DNA from: a bacterium
GTDB taxonomy: Bacteria > UBP6 > UBA1177
Assembly: GCA_017961325.1 (NCBI GenBank)
Contig: JAGCXM010000006.1
Coordinates: 1-64,000 of the forward strand
DNA: 64,000 nucleotides
Reading direction: 5' to 3'
Under the pieces are notes generated by a model, which was not told the DNA's origin, did no database searches, and saw only the letters and a program-made list of their open reading frames with translations. Positions 15,887 through 23,797 of the stretch are shown here, piece after piece. Each line of letters opens with the position of its first letter. The first letter of the stretch is position 1. The position numbers and the translations under genes were made by a program.

Positions 15887-16860
15887 TGGCTGTTACTATA
15901 ATTGAAAAACAGAGCAATAAAATCGCTTTTGCAGGCAATGTGCGGGATAAAAAATTTCTGGACGTCATTACGGAAGCCGCCATCGGGTCGCTGACCGGAT
16001 TTCTCAGATTGAAAGTCCGCGGGGACGAATACTGCCTTTATTTTGAAAAAGGTTCTCTGGTTTACGCTACGGACGGAAAAAAGCCGATAGAAAAAATGGT
16101 TTTTGACATCATAAAGTCTTCCGGCTTCATCTCGCGCGAAAAGCTGATTTTCTGTGAAAGACAGAAAAGCAGCATGATGAAAACGGTTCTCGAAATGCTT
16201 ATCGACGAAGGTTATATTTCGATGATGCTCTATTCAAAAGTCATAAGCACGGCGATGAGAATCAATATCATCAACGCGATGTTGGAAAATGAAGGCGATT
16301 ACAGTTTTGAAATCAGGCCGAGGATCGATTCCGTTCAGGGAGTCAGACCCGTTACCATCACATATTTGAAGTCGGTTGACGCGTTGATTGCCGAAAATCG
16401 GAATGCAGCCAAATTCGTTGCCGATTCTTTTTATTCTACGATCGACGAAAAGTCTAAGGTCGTCTATCTCATTCCGAAAAGTTCGTTCCTTCACTGTGCA
16501 ATTGCTGCGGAAACCGATTTCCTGAAGTTTTTCGTGGCCGCCGTGACTGATTTCGTCGAAAAGAAGTGGTCTTTTCAGAGTTTTTTCAAGAAGGACAGGA
16601 TCCTGAATTCCGCCGCAGTCTATACTTTCAGAATCCTTCTCGTTGTCTCGCTCGCGGCATTTATCTATCTGGCTTTCATGACTACGGCTCTGGATTTGAA
16701 AAGCGAAGTAGTAAGCGGACGCGATTTCTATTTCATTCAGGACAAAATGGTAAAATCCCTGCAGGAATTCCAAAATGTGGAAAATGTTAAAAAACCGGAT
16801 CCGTTAAAGTTCCGCGGAAAGGACGCAAAAGAAAAAAAACTGAAAAAAAATAAAAAATAA
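15886..16860 (+). CDS. DUF4388 protein with C-terminal membrane anchor
   Basis: 324 residues. The N-terminal ~125 residues fit DUF4388/PATAN-like domains: a GSLTGFLRLKVRG strand pair, YLYFEKGSLVYAT-type hairpin and an ENEGDYSFE strand. These domains are found in signalling and motility proteins of deltaproteobacteria and related groups. One membrane segment lies at about 243-263 (FRILLVVSLAAFIYLAF), followed by ~60 residues ending in a very Lys-rich tail. The start codon overlaps the preceding stop by one base. The likely role is a signalling adaptor working with the TPR/zinc-ribbon protein; this is inference. A second DUF4388-like domain is in the FHA protein at 48680. Confidence 0.7.
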   Translation: MAVTIIEKQSNKIAFAGNVRDKKFLDVITEAAIGSLTGFLRLKVRGDEYCLYFEKGSLVYATDGKKPIEKMVFDIIKSSGFISREKLIFCERQKSSMMKTVLEMLIDEGYISMMLYSKVISTAMRINIINAMLENEGDYSFEIRPRIDSVQGVRPVTITYLKSVDALIAENRNAAKFVADSFYSTIDEKSKVVYLIPKSSFLHCAIAAETDFLKFFVAAVTDFVEKKWSFQSFFKKDRILNSAAVYTFRILLVVSLAAFIYLAFMTTALDLKSEVVSGRDFYFIQDKMVKSLQEFQNVENVKKPDPLKFRGKDAKEKKLKKNKK

Positions 16861-16871
16861 CCTCCCGATAT

Positions 16872-16899
16872 TTGATATTCTTGAATTTTTTCGTATAAT
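16872..16899 (+). promoter_or_regulatory. promoter of the 16945 gene
   Basis: TTGATA (16872-16877), 16-base spacer, TATAAT (16894-16899), with a perfect -10 box. It lies in the short gap after the DUF4388 gene, so the next gene probably has its own transcript. Confidence 0.6.
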
Positions 16900-16944
16900 C
16901 CCCCGTTTTTGTTGTATTTTGTCAGATATATTAAGGAGTTAGAA

Positions 16945-18693
16945 ATGAGTACAGTCGATTTTATCGCAATGGACGCAAAAAAGAACGTTTCCGAATTTCA
17001 GGCGCTGGTTTCAACGATCATGAATGCACCTGCGACTTCCGCCGTTTCCGCCGAAGAGCTTTATTCGATGGCGCAGCAGCAGACTACGGTAGTGATTTCC
17101 GATCAGGAGACACCGAAAATCGAAGGCGTTCTGCCGGAAAATTCAACACTGATTTCAAATTTTACCGGTGAAGACACGGAAATTGATTCGTTTGTAAAAA
17201 TAGTTCCGACGATTGAAGAGGCAATGTCCAATCCGGATTCCGCCGACGAACGCGAAGAACTTCTTGAAATCGCAAGAAAGGCTGCAACGGATCTCATTCA
17301 GCGCGAAATGACGGTTCATTCGGTCTATCTTACCGACAGTGCCGATTTCAACTGCAAAATCGACATCGCGGCACCGATACAGTTCCCGAAACTCCTGCTT
17401 GACACTGCTATCCACTATTATCCGATAGATGACAAAACATCAAAAAATTACTCGAAAAGCCGCAAACTTGACATGCCGTCGATAAGAATCGTCTGCTATC
17501 CGGAGTGGGAAAATGAAGAGTGGCTTTACTGGAAATCGAAGGCTCACAACGAAACGGAAGACGAGCCCCAGAGATTTATGATGATTTACGACGTTGAGAC
17601 GAATTCCGCAATGCTCCTCGGTGCAAAGACGTTTGCCGAAATCGAAAAAGCTGTCCGCGTGCTCGCATGGAACACGGCTGTCGAAGCGGGGAAAGGTGAT
17701 TTCCTTCCTGTAAGCGGAACTGCGAAAACGATCGATTTTACGAAAACAGTCGATAAAAAAAGTGAAACGATTTCAACGACTTTCCTTACGATCTCGACTG
17801 ACGGCAGCGAAAGGGGATTCTTCGGTCTCAACATCCATGCCGGCGAAAATACCGGCAAAGGAGAGAAATTCGCCGTTTCGACAAGCGGAGATTCTGGCAT
17901 GCTTATGTCCGTAAGCGGTCAGAACAGGAAAAAATCGCTGATAAGTTTCGGAAGAAACCGTTTCAGCACGATGGGTGTAGCTTCGGCATTCACGAAAGGC
18001 GCGGCAGCTCCCGTTTCGGCTGAAAACATGGCTCTGTTGAAAACCGCTGCCGGCAAGAAAGAGTTCGCGACGAATCCGCTTCTTTCGCCGTGCGCTAAAA
18101 TCCACACCGTTTTCGAACAGGAGGAAAAAGATCTTCCGATGCCCGAATACGTATTTCTGATCGTCCGAGACCCTGCTCTTCCGCCGGTAACGATGGTCAA
18201 GGATTCCGATCTCGTTCAGGCTATGTGGTTCTCATACTCTACGGAATGCGAGTGCTGTTCCGATTCCGAAGTCATTCCCGGAGGAAATGCGGATGCAACC
18301 TGGGAGGTAGAGAAGGAATACGAACTTTTCTCAAAGGCTTTCAAAAAAGGCAAATTCAAAGTTGTCTTAATAAATACGACGCCTTATGCCAAAAATGCAA
18401 AAGCTATCGAAGACGATGTCATTCTCTCCGTTTACATGAAAATCGCTAAGAACGATATGGTATGGAAAGAATGGAAAGTTCTTTCCGGCTTCTATGTTCC
18501 CGACAAAGGCGTCTTCAAAAATGTTCAGAAGGATTTCGATGCGGTCTATGATCCGAACAAATTTCTGGGCAACGATGTCTATACCGATCTTCTCAGGGAT
18601 TCAATCGAAGAGAAAGTCGAATATCTGAGGACCATTGATGCGCCGGTAAACCTTATAAACGCTCTGTACAAATCGCTCGCAAAACTTGTTTAG
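16945..18693 (+). CDS. uncharacterised 582-residue protein
   Basis: The start at 16945 follows AAGGAG at 7 bases; a longer frame begins at 16909 without a ribosome site. No signal peptide or membrane segment is seen, so it is probably cytoplasmic. The first ~130 residues are acidic and helical. The middle contains a striking Gly/Ser-rich part (GFFGLNIHAGENTGKGEKFA, then SGDSGMLMSVSGQN, then AFTKGAAAPVS). A C-terminal segment MPEYVFLIVRDPALPPVTMV, then VVLINTTPYAKNA, faintly recalls phosphoenolpyruvate carboxykinase, but no P-loop or metal motif of that enzyme is present. A cluster CECCS occurs near residue 445. I do not assign a function. Confidence 0.7.
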   Translation: MSTVDFIAMDAKKNVSEFQALVSTIMNAPATSAVSAEELYSMAQQQTTVVISDQETPKIEGVLPENSTLISNFTGEDTEIDSFVKIVPTIEEAMSNPDSADEREELLEIARKAATDLIQREMTVHSVYLTDSADFNCKIDIAAPIQFPKLLLDTAIHYYPIDDKTSKNYSKSRKLDMPSIRIVCYPEWENEEWLYWKSKAHNETEDEPQRFMMIYDVETNSAMLLGAKTFAEIEKAVRVLAWNTAVEAGKGDFLPVSGTAKTIDFTKTVDKKSETISTTFLTISTDGSERGFFGLNIHAGENTGKGEKFAVSTSGDSGMLMSVSGQNRKKSLISFGRNRFSTMGVASAFTKGAAAPVSAENMALLKTAAGKKEFATNPLLSPCAKIHTVFEQEEKDLPMPEYVFLIVRDPALPPVTMVKDSDLVQAMWFSYSTECECCSDSEVIPGGNADATWEVEKEYELFSKAFKKGKFKVVLINTTPYAKNAKAIEDDVILSVYMKIAKNDMVWKEWKVLSGFYVPDKGVFKNVQKDFDAVYDPNKFLGNDVYTDLLRDSIEEKVEYLRTIDAPVNLINALYKSLAKLV

Positions 18694-18737
18694 AAGTTTA
18701 ATTTCCTTATTTTATTCAATAATCTCAGGAGTCACGA

Positions 18738-19589
18738 ATGAATGACATGTCAATGCTTGAGAAAATTTTAGGCAAATTCCTCACACGCGAACAGATTGTC
18801 GCACTTACCGAAGAAATCGCCAGAGGGGTTAATTTTTTGAACAGTATCATTGACGGAAACGAGAAAACAAAGGCTAAAAAGGAGTTTTTGGTTCAGACGT
18901 TCAGGTCGATTGACGAAATGATAGGGAAGTCGTCCAAACTTCCGGCTTCTGTCAAACTTCTTTACGATATGGCGAAGACGAAAACACATTCTCTGCTGGA
19001 ACCTCTGCTTGCAAAACTTGTAAGCGAAAACGATTTTTCCGATCTTGACGACATTCCCGATGTCAATCCCGCTTCCGCAACTCAGAAGGCAGGGATCCGT
19101 GAACAACAGGCGAATGCAGGCCAGCCGCAGAACGGCGAGCAGGGCGGCGGAAGACGCAGAAGGCGCAGACACGGCCGCAACAGAAACGGTCAGAAACCTG
19201 TAGAAACATTGCCTGAAACGTCTCTCGAAACGTTACAACCGGCCGGAACATCTCAGGCAGACACAAAACCAGAGCCGAAGCCTGCTCCGAAAACCGAACC
19301 TGAGCCGAAACCTGTGTCAAAACCTGAACCTGAACCGGAATCCAAACCTGTAGAGATGTCCCAAGAAAACGCTCCGGCGGCACGTAAGCCTGAAACGAAA
19401 TCTGAAGCGAAACCGGGAAGACGAACCCGGAAAACAGATTCAAAGAAACCTGCAGATGAGACAAAACCTGCACCGGAACCGGAATCCAAACCTAAACCCG
19501 TAGAGGCGTCCCATGAAACGTCTCAGCATAATGAACCGGCACCGGAAAAAAGGCGGCCCCGCAGGAAACCGAAACAAAATGCTGAATAA
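18738..19589 (+). CDS. protein with helical head and basic, Pro/Lys/Glu-rich tail
   Basis: 283 residues. Residues 1-115 are an ordinary folded helical domain of no recognised family. After it come GGGRRRRRRHGRNRNGQKP (a basic, RGG-like patch near 145) and ~130 residues of low complexity built from EPKP/EPESKP units, with the near-repeat EPESKPVEMSQEN / EPESKPKPVEASHET, ending in RRPRRKPKQ. Such tails resemble nucleic-acid-binding extensions of RNase E/G-type and ribosome-associated proteins. An RNA-linked role is therefore possible but unproven. It overlaps the start of dacB by 11 bases. AGGAG precedes the ATG. Confidence 0.7.
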   Translation: MNDMSMLEKILGKFLTREQIVALTEEIARGVNFLNSIIDGNEKTKAKKEFLVQTFRSIDEMIGKSSKLPASVKLLYDMAKTKTHSLLEPLLAKLVSENDFSDLDDIPDVNPASATQKAGIREQQANAGQPQNGEQGGGRRRRRRHGRNRNGQKPVETLPETSLETLQPAGTSQADTKPEPKPAPKTEPEPKPVSKPEPEPESKPVEMSQENAPAARKPETKSEAKPGRRTRKTDSKKPADETKPAPEPESKPKPVEASHETSQHNEPAPEKRRPRRKPKQNAE

Positions 19590-20958
19590 TATGAGTAAGT
19601 TATTCGTTGTTTTTCTTTTATTTTCTTCAACTTTTCTTTATGCCGGAAATCCGGCTTTTGATTTTTCGCCTGTTTCGGAAAACGACATTTCGCTCGTTCT
19701 TTACGATACCGAAACCCGCAGAAACGTGATAAGCATAAACGCCGAAACCCCTTTTTCCTACGCGTCGAATCTTAAACTCCTGACTTCTGCGGTTGCTTTG
19801 AGGCATCTGGGCGGCGGATTCAAGTTTCTGACCCGTTTTTCGTTTGATCAGAATGACGGTACGCTTTACATCAAGGCCGGCGGAGATCCTGAAATGGTCA
19901 TTGAAAAACTCTGGGTCGTCGCTACGGATCTGAAGAGGCTCGGCATAAAAAACGTGAAAAAAGTCGTCGTCGACGATTTTCTTTACGGTCAGAAAGGGGC
20001 ATATTCGGCTGAAAGCGGAGACAGGGGCGACAGCGGATATCTTGCATTCATCTCACCGCTCAGCCTGAATTACAATGCGGTTGCAGTTTTTGTTAAAGGG
20101 CGGGAAGCAGGTCAGCCGCTGGAAGTTGATCTGTCTGCTCCGAGCAGCTATTTTTCGGTAAAGAATACGGCTGTCGCAACGGCTGACGGCAACAATCAGC
20201 TTGTCGTCGGAGCGCAGGGTGTTAAAGGTAAAACCGAAATCGTCGTCAAAGGCTCGCTCGGCGCCAGGAGAACGAAGCACGACGTGGTTTTCAAGAGGGT
20301 CGCAAATCCGTCGCGCTATTTTGTCGTCACGCTGCTCAATCTGATGGGCGAGAACGAAGAGACGCCTGTTACCCGCGAGCGTTTGAACGAAGCCTTTTTT
20401 TCTTCTAAAGAGCGGATAAACTTGACGTACAAAAGTAATCCGCTGCGCGACATAATCCGGACGATGAACCTCTATTCGTCGAATTTCATTGCCGACAGTC
20501 TTCAGTTCTATTTGGGTGCAACCATGCGCGGAGATGTAAAGCAGGGCGTTGAAATTCTTAAAGAATTTGCAAAAAAGGAGCTTGGCGAAGAAATAGACAT
20601 CGTCAACGGAAGCGGTCTCGGAAACGACAGGAATTATCTTACCGGCAATTTTTATATCAAACTTCTGAAGCTGGTTTTCGCAGATTATTACAACAGCATA
20701 GACTTTTTTTCGTCGCTTCCCGTGATGGGGGAAGACGGAACTTTGAAGCGTGCCAGCACAAGCAGCGAAAATTCGGGGCTTGTCCGCGGAAAAACCGGTT
20801 CTCTCACAGGTGTCGCGGCACTTTCTGGAATCATGAAGGCAAAAAGCGGCAAGCTTTATCTTTTTGCCTTCGCGATAAACGGATTCCCTTCAAAAAGTTT
20901 CAAGCCGATGTGGGCTCTGCGTGACAGAATAATGAATGAAATCTGGGAGAATTATTGA
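19579..20958 (+). CDS. dacB: D-alanyl-D-alanine carboxypeptidase/endopeptidase (PBP4, S13 family)
   Basis: 459 residues from the ATG at 19579, which has a GGAA element upstream; the ATG at 19591 is the alternative. A signal peptide ends near FLYA. The three penicillin-binding motifs are present: SNLK (active Ser, within YASNLKLLTSA), SSN (LYSSNFIADSL) and KTG (RGKTGSLTGVAALSG). The long insert between the first two motifs is typical of class C PBPs. It trims peptidoglycan stem peptides and crosslinks in the periplasm. It overlaps the preceding gene by 11 bases, though no functional link is evident. Confidence 0.92.
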   Translation: MLNNMSKLFVVFLLFSSTFLYAGNPAFDFSPVSENDISLVLYDTETRRNVISINAETPFSYASNLKLLTSAVALRHLGGGFKFLTRFSFDQNDGTLYIKAGGDPEMVIEKLWVVATDLKRLGIKNVKKVVVDDFLYGQKGAYSAESGDRGDSGYLAFISPLSLNYNAVAVFVKGREAGQPLEVDLSAPSSYFSVKNTAVATADGNNQLVVGAQGVKGKTEIVVKGSLGARRTKHDVVFKRVANPSRYFVVTLLNLMGENEETPVTRERLNEAFFSSKERINLTYKSNPLRDIIRTMNLYSSNFIADSLQFYLGATMRGDVKQGVEILKEFAKKELGEEIDIVNGSGLGNDRNYLTGNFYIKLLKLVFADYYNSIDFFSSLPVMGEDGTLKRASTSSENSGLVRGKTGSLTGVAALSGIMKAKSGKLYLFAFAINGFPSKSFKPMWALRDRIMNEIWENY

Positions 20959-20961
20959 AGA

Positions 20962-21504
20962 ATGCTGTTCCATTCGGCAAACAGCGTCACTTATCTGGGA
21001 AGAACGCTCCGGATAAATTTTCCGTCACGGTTTCCGAAGCCCGAAGAAATCCTGATTCTTACGAAAAAAACAAATCCGTCATTCAGCATTAAGGAAAAAA
21101 CGAGAATCACGACCGAAGAAATCGCGAAATCGGCCGATCTGCGCAAATTTCTGAAATTTTCCGAAAAAACTTCGATAAAAGTCGGCAGTTTCGAAATAAA
21201 AATGGCGGAAGTCGCGCCGGACAAAGACAAATACAACATTTTTATAAATGATTCGGCTTATTTTTTAACTTTTCTGCCTGAAATTTTTTTCCCTTTCCGA
21301 GAAGGGAGCACGCTTCTTCTTCCAGCTGATTCGGAATATTTTTCGGAAAGCGATTTTTTTAAAATAGAGGATTTTGTTGCGGGAACCAAACCTTCGAAAA
21401 TCGTAATATCAGGAAATTATTCTGAAAAACTGTTTTCGTTGCTTCAAGATAAGAGGAATGCCGAAATCAGAAACGAAATTTCTCAGGAAAACCTGTTTGC
21501 CTGA
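20962..21504 (+). CDS. uncharacterised 180-residue protein downstream of dacB
   Basis: Starts 3 bases after dacB. No signal peptide or membrane segment is seen. It looks beta-rich, with regular short strands: VTYLGRTLRINFPSRFPKPEE, TSIKVGSFEIKMAEV, KYNIFINDSAYFLTFL, STLLLPADSEYF and SKIVISGNYSEKLF. The strand-turn pattern faintly recalls metallo-beta-lactamase or exonuclease-like beta sandwiches, but the HxHxDH motif is absent, so it would be an inactive relative at best. Function unknown. Translational coupling to dacB is likely. Confidence 0.65.
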   Translation: MLFHSANSVTYLGRTLRINFPSRFPKPEEILILTKKTNPSFSIKEKTRITTEEIAKSADLRKFLKFSEKTSIKVGSFEIKMAEVAPDKDKYNIFINDSAYFLTFLPEIFFPFREGSTLLLPADSEYFSESDFFKIEDFVAGTKPSKIVISGNYSEKLFSLLQDKRNAEIRNEISQENLFA

Positions 21505-21535
21505 AATCTCTTGTTTCGAGATATTCTGCTTCAAG

Positions 21536-21563
21536 TTGCTTTTTGAACTGATTGTGCTAAAAT
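21536..21563 (+). promoter_or_regulatory. promoter of the EGF-like lipoprotein gene
   Basis: TTGCTT (21536-21541), 16-base spacer, TAAAAT (21558-21563), ending 36 bases before the ATG at 21600. It is weaker than the other promoter matches in the window. Confidence 0.4.
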
Positions 21564-21599
21564 CCTTAGATTTTTTTGTTTTTGTCTTTGGAGGAAATA

Positions 21600-22916
21600 A
21601 TGAAGTTTTCCGTCTGGTTTTCAGTTTTTTGTCTTTGTTTTGTGATGATTTCGTGCGGTGTTGACGAAGACGAAGAAGAGACTGCATCGTGCATTACGGC
21701 CAAGGATTGCGGTGACGGCTATATCTGTAAAAATTCAACATGCCAGCCGAAAAGTACTGCAACGGATGAAAGTTCGGAAGGAAAATCCGACCCTGAGGAT
21801 GTCGGAATTCCGACAAACGGCGATGAAGGCGGCGAAGGCGATGAAAGCGGCGAAAACGGCGAAAACGGTGAATTAGAAGGCTGTCCTAACGCATGCAGCG
21901 GTTTCGGTGATTGTGATTTTGAAACGAAAATCTGCACATGCACGCAGAATCACGGCGGTGAAGACTGTTCGGAATGTGCAGAAGGCTATCATCTGGAATC
22001 GGAAGATATGGATGAAGACGGAGATCCGAATATCCGATCCTGTGTGTACAATGTAACTTGCGATCCGGATCCGTGCAACGGAGGCAGATGCACCGCTAAG
22101 GAAAACACGGTCAAATGCGAATGCTTGAATCACACGGCAGGAGTTCTTTGCGATGCATGCGAGCAAGGTTATCTGAAAAGTGCCGTTGACGGGGAGTGCA
22201 AGCCCGATTGTTCCGGAATCACTTGCGAAGCACCGAAAAAGTGCGGTGTCGACTACGCGACAAACGAAGCAGCCTGCAACTCTTGTTCCGACGAACACTA
22301 TTCCGGCGCAGACTGCAAGAGCTGTGATGCCGGTTACTTCTGCGGCGGACATGCTACGGCTTGTATTGTTGAAGGCAGCTCGCCGAAATGCGCATGCGAA
22401 GCCGCTTATGCAGGTGTCGATTGCAAAGATTGCGCATCCGGATACATGCCTAAAAACGGTGTTTGCGTAAAAAGTTGTACCGCAGAGCAGTGTTTCAAGG
22501 AATTTAAATGTAAAAGTGTATTGTTCGGTGACTACGGTCTTGAATACATCACATCAGGTCACTGCAACATTTCGACTTGTGAATGCGATCAGGGATGGAA
22601 AACGGCAACTTCGGCTTACGGAGAGGGAGAGACTGTTTACTGCACTGATGTTGCATTCGGTGTTCCGCTTGACAGCCGTGCGAACGTTCTATGCACCGTG
22701 TGTGATGTCGACAATCCTCCGTCAAACTATGCGTCAACAGGTTGCCCGGCAGACTGCTATGCAAATTTCTGTAACGGCACGGATACTGCAAACGGACAGG
22801 GCAGCTGTTACACTGAAAAAGGAACTCATAAGGTCTACTGCAAATGCGCATCCGGTTATACAATGACCGGCGGTAGCCAGTATTATGACGAGAACCCTAC
22901 AGGTCAGTGTGAATAA
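21600..22916 (+). CDS. cysteine-rich EGF-like surface lipoprotein
   Basis: 438 residues from the ATG at 21600, which follows GGAGG at 6 bases. A type II signal peptide ends at the lipobox MISC (Cys ~19). Then comes an acidic and Gly/Glu-rich stalk (~20-105, with EGGEGDESGENGENGE). The rest is packed with cysteines in EGF/laminin-like repeats: CSGFGDCDFETKICTC, CNGGRCTAKENTVKCEC, CEQGYLKSA, CDAGYFCGG and CASGYM. Such proteins are usually surface-exposed adhesins or binding proteins of unknown ligand. The heavy disulphide content requires an oxidising periplasm or exterior. It is single-gene, with its own weak promoter. Confidence 0.8.
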   Translation: MKFSVWFSVFCLCFVMISCGVDEDEEETASCITAKDCGDGYICKNSTCQPKSTATDESSEGKSDPEDVGIPTNGDEGGEGDESGENGENGELEGCPNACSGFGDCDFETKICTCTQNHGGEDCSECAEGYHLESEDMDEDGDPNIRSCVYNVTCDPDPCNGGRCTAKENTVKCECLNHTAGVLCDACEQGYLKSAVDGECKPDCSGITCEAPKKCGVDYATNEAACNSCSDEHYSGADCKSCDAGYFCGGHATACIVEGSSPKCACEAAYAGVDCKDCASGYMPKNGVCVKSCTAEQCFKEFKCKSVLFGDYGLEYITSGHCNISTCECDQGWKTATSAYGEGETVYCTDVAFGVPLDSRANVLCTVCDVDNPPSNYASTGCPADCYANFCNGTDTANGQGSCYTEKGTHKVYCKCASGYTMTGGSQYYDENPTGQCE

Positions 22917-22994
22917 CGACCGGAAACCGTAATAATCCAAACACATTTATCTTTTGATATTAAATAGTGTTTTTGTTGCAGTTTATATTTTTTC

Positions 22995-23022
22995 TTGACC
23001 TTTTAAATTCAAGGCATATAAT
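22995..23022 (+). promoter_or_regulatory. lexA promoter
   Basis: TTGACC (22995-23000), 16-base spacer, TATAAT (23017-23022), 32 bases before the lexA ATG. No known LexA operator is recognisable by eye in the flanking 80 bases; lineage-specific operators differ. Confidence 0.65.
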
Positions 23023-23054
23023 GCCGCGGTTAATGCTTTTTTATGAGGTGAATA

Positions 23055-23696
23055 ATGAATGTCCCGAAGAAAAATGAACTTACGGAATCCCAGGCAAGAG
23101 TTTTAAAAACAATTTCTGATTTTATTGCGGAAAACGGCTATTCTCCGACTGCAAAGGAGATCGCAGAAATCCTGCACATCACGCAGACTTCGGTTTTCGA
23201 ACAGCTTTCCAGGCTTGAAAAAAAGAGGTATATAACACGCCAGAAAGGTGCTGCGAGAACTATCGGCATTATGGATGATTTTCAGGAAAAACCTGTAAAA
23301 AACGAATCTCTGAAGCTTGTCAAAGTTCCGGTTCTAGGAACGATCGCCGCCGGAGTTCCGATTTTTGCCGATGAAAATATGGATGGGGAGATTCTGGTCG
23401 ACGAAAGCAACATCGGGAAAGGACGCTTTTTCGCACTCCGTGTCCGCGGCGACAGTATGATAAACGCCGGAATCATGAACGGTGACCTGGTTATAATCAG
23501 ACGCCAGCCTCTGGCTGAAAACGGCGACATTATCGCCGCACTGATTGACAGCGACGCAACTCTGAAACGCCTTTCTCTGAACAACGGCGAGGTGCTTCTG
23601 CTGCCGGAAAACGACAAGTATTCGCCGATAAACGTTACCTGCCGTGATGATTTCAGAATTTTGGGAAAAATGGTGACGACTGTAAGCGTCATGTGA
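23055..23696 (+). CDS. lexA: LexA repressor
   Basis: 213 residues. The N-terminal winged helix has the LexA pattern TESQARVLKTISDFI, YSPTAKEIAEIL and TSVFEQLSRLEKKRYI. The autocleavage site is Ala99-Gly100 within TIAAGVP. The serine-lysine dyad is Ser134 in RGDSMINAGI and Lys171 in ATLKRLSL. LexA represses DNA-damage genes and cleaves itself when RecA is activated. It is monocistronic: its own promoter precedes it and another promoter starts the pil operon 37 bases downstream of its stop. Confidence 0.95.
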   Translation: MNVPKKNELTESQARVLKTISDFIAENGYSPTAKEIAEILHITQTSVFEQLSRLEKKRYITRQKGAARTIGIMDDFQEKPVKNESLKLVKVPVLGTIAAGVPIFADENMDGEILVDESNIGKGRFFALRVRGDSMINAGIMNGDLVIIRRQPLAENGDIIAALIDSDATLKRLSLNNGEVLLLPENDKYSPINVTCRDDFRILGKMVTTVSVM

Positions 23697-23732
23697 TTTT
23701 TTATCGCAGAATCACAATAAAAACGGATATTC

Positions 23733-23760
23733 TTGACGATGAAAATTATTACAATATAAT
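23733..23760 (+). promoter_or_regulatory. pilB operon promoter
   Basis: TTGACG (23733-23738), 16-base spacer, TATAAT (23755-23760), 37 bases before the pilB start. It closely matches the lexA promoter, including the bases GCCGC after the -10 box. Confidence 0.65.
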
Positions 23761-23797
23761 GCCGCCGTTGAATTGCTAACCGCTTGTGGAGTCGCTT

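Noticed and set aside
16945-18693. Assignment as ATP-dependent PEP carboxykinase
   Set aside because: No P-loop, no kinase motifs and no substrate-binding Arg motif of PEPCK are seen. Only short, faint resemblances near the C-terminus remain.
19250-19500. Direct repeats resembling a CRISPR or tandem-repeat array
   Set aside because: The repeats are short codon-level EPKP/EPESKP units inside a coding frame, with irregular spacing and no unique spacers.
22916-23055. LexA operator upstream of lexA
   Set aside because: No dyad matching the known Gram-positive, proteobacterial or myxobacterial LexA boxes could be recognised. The AAACAC and GTGTTT arms found are too far apart to be convincing.
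23693-23715. Hairpin after lexA as a terminator
   Set aside because: GTGATT and AATCAC pair over only six bases with an 11-base loop and no T-run after the second arm.
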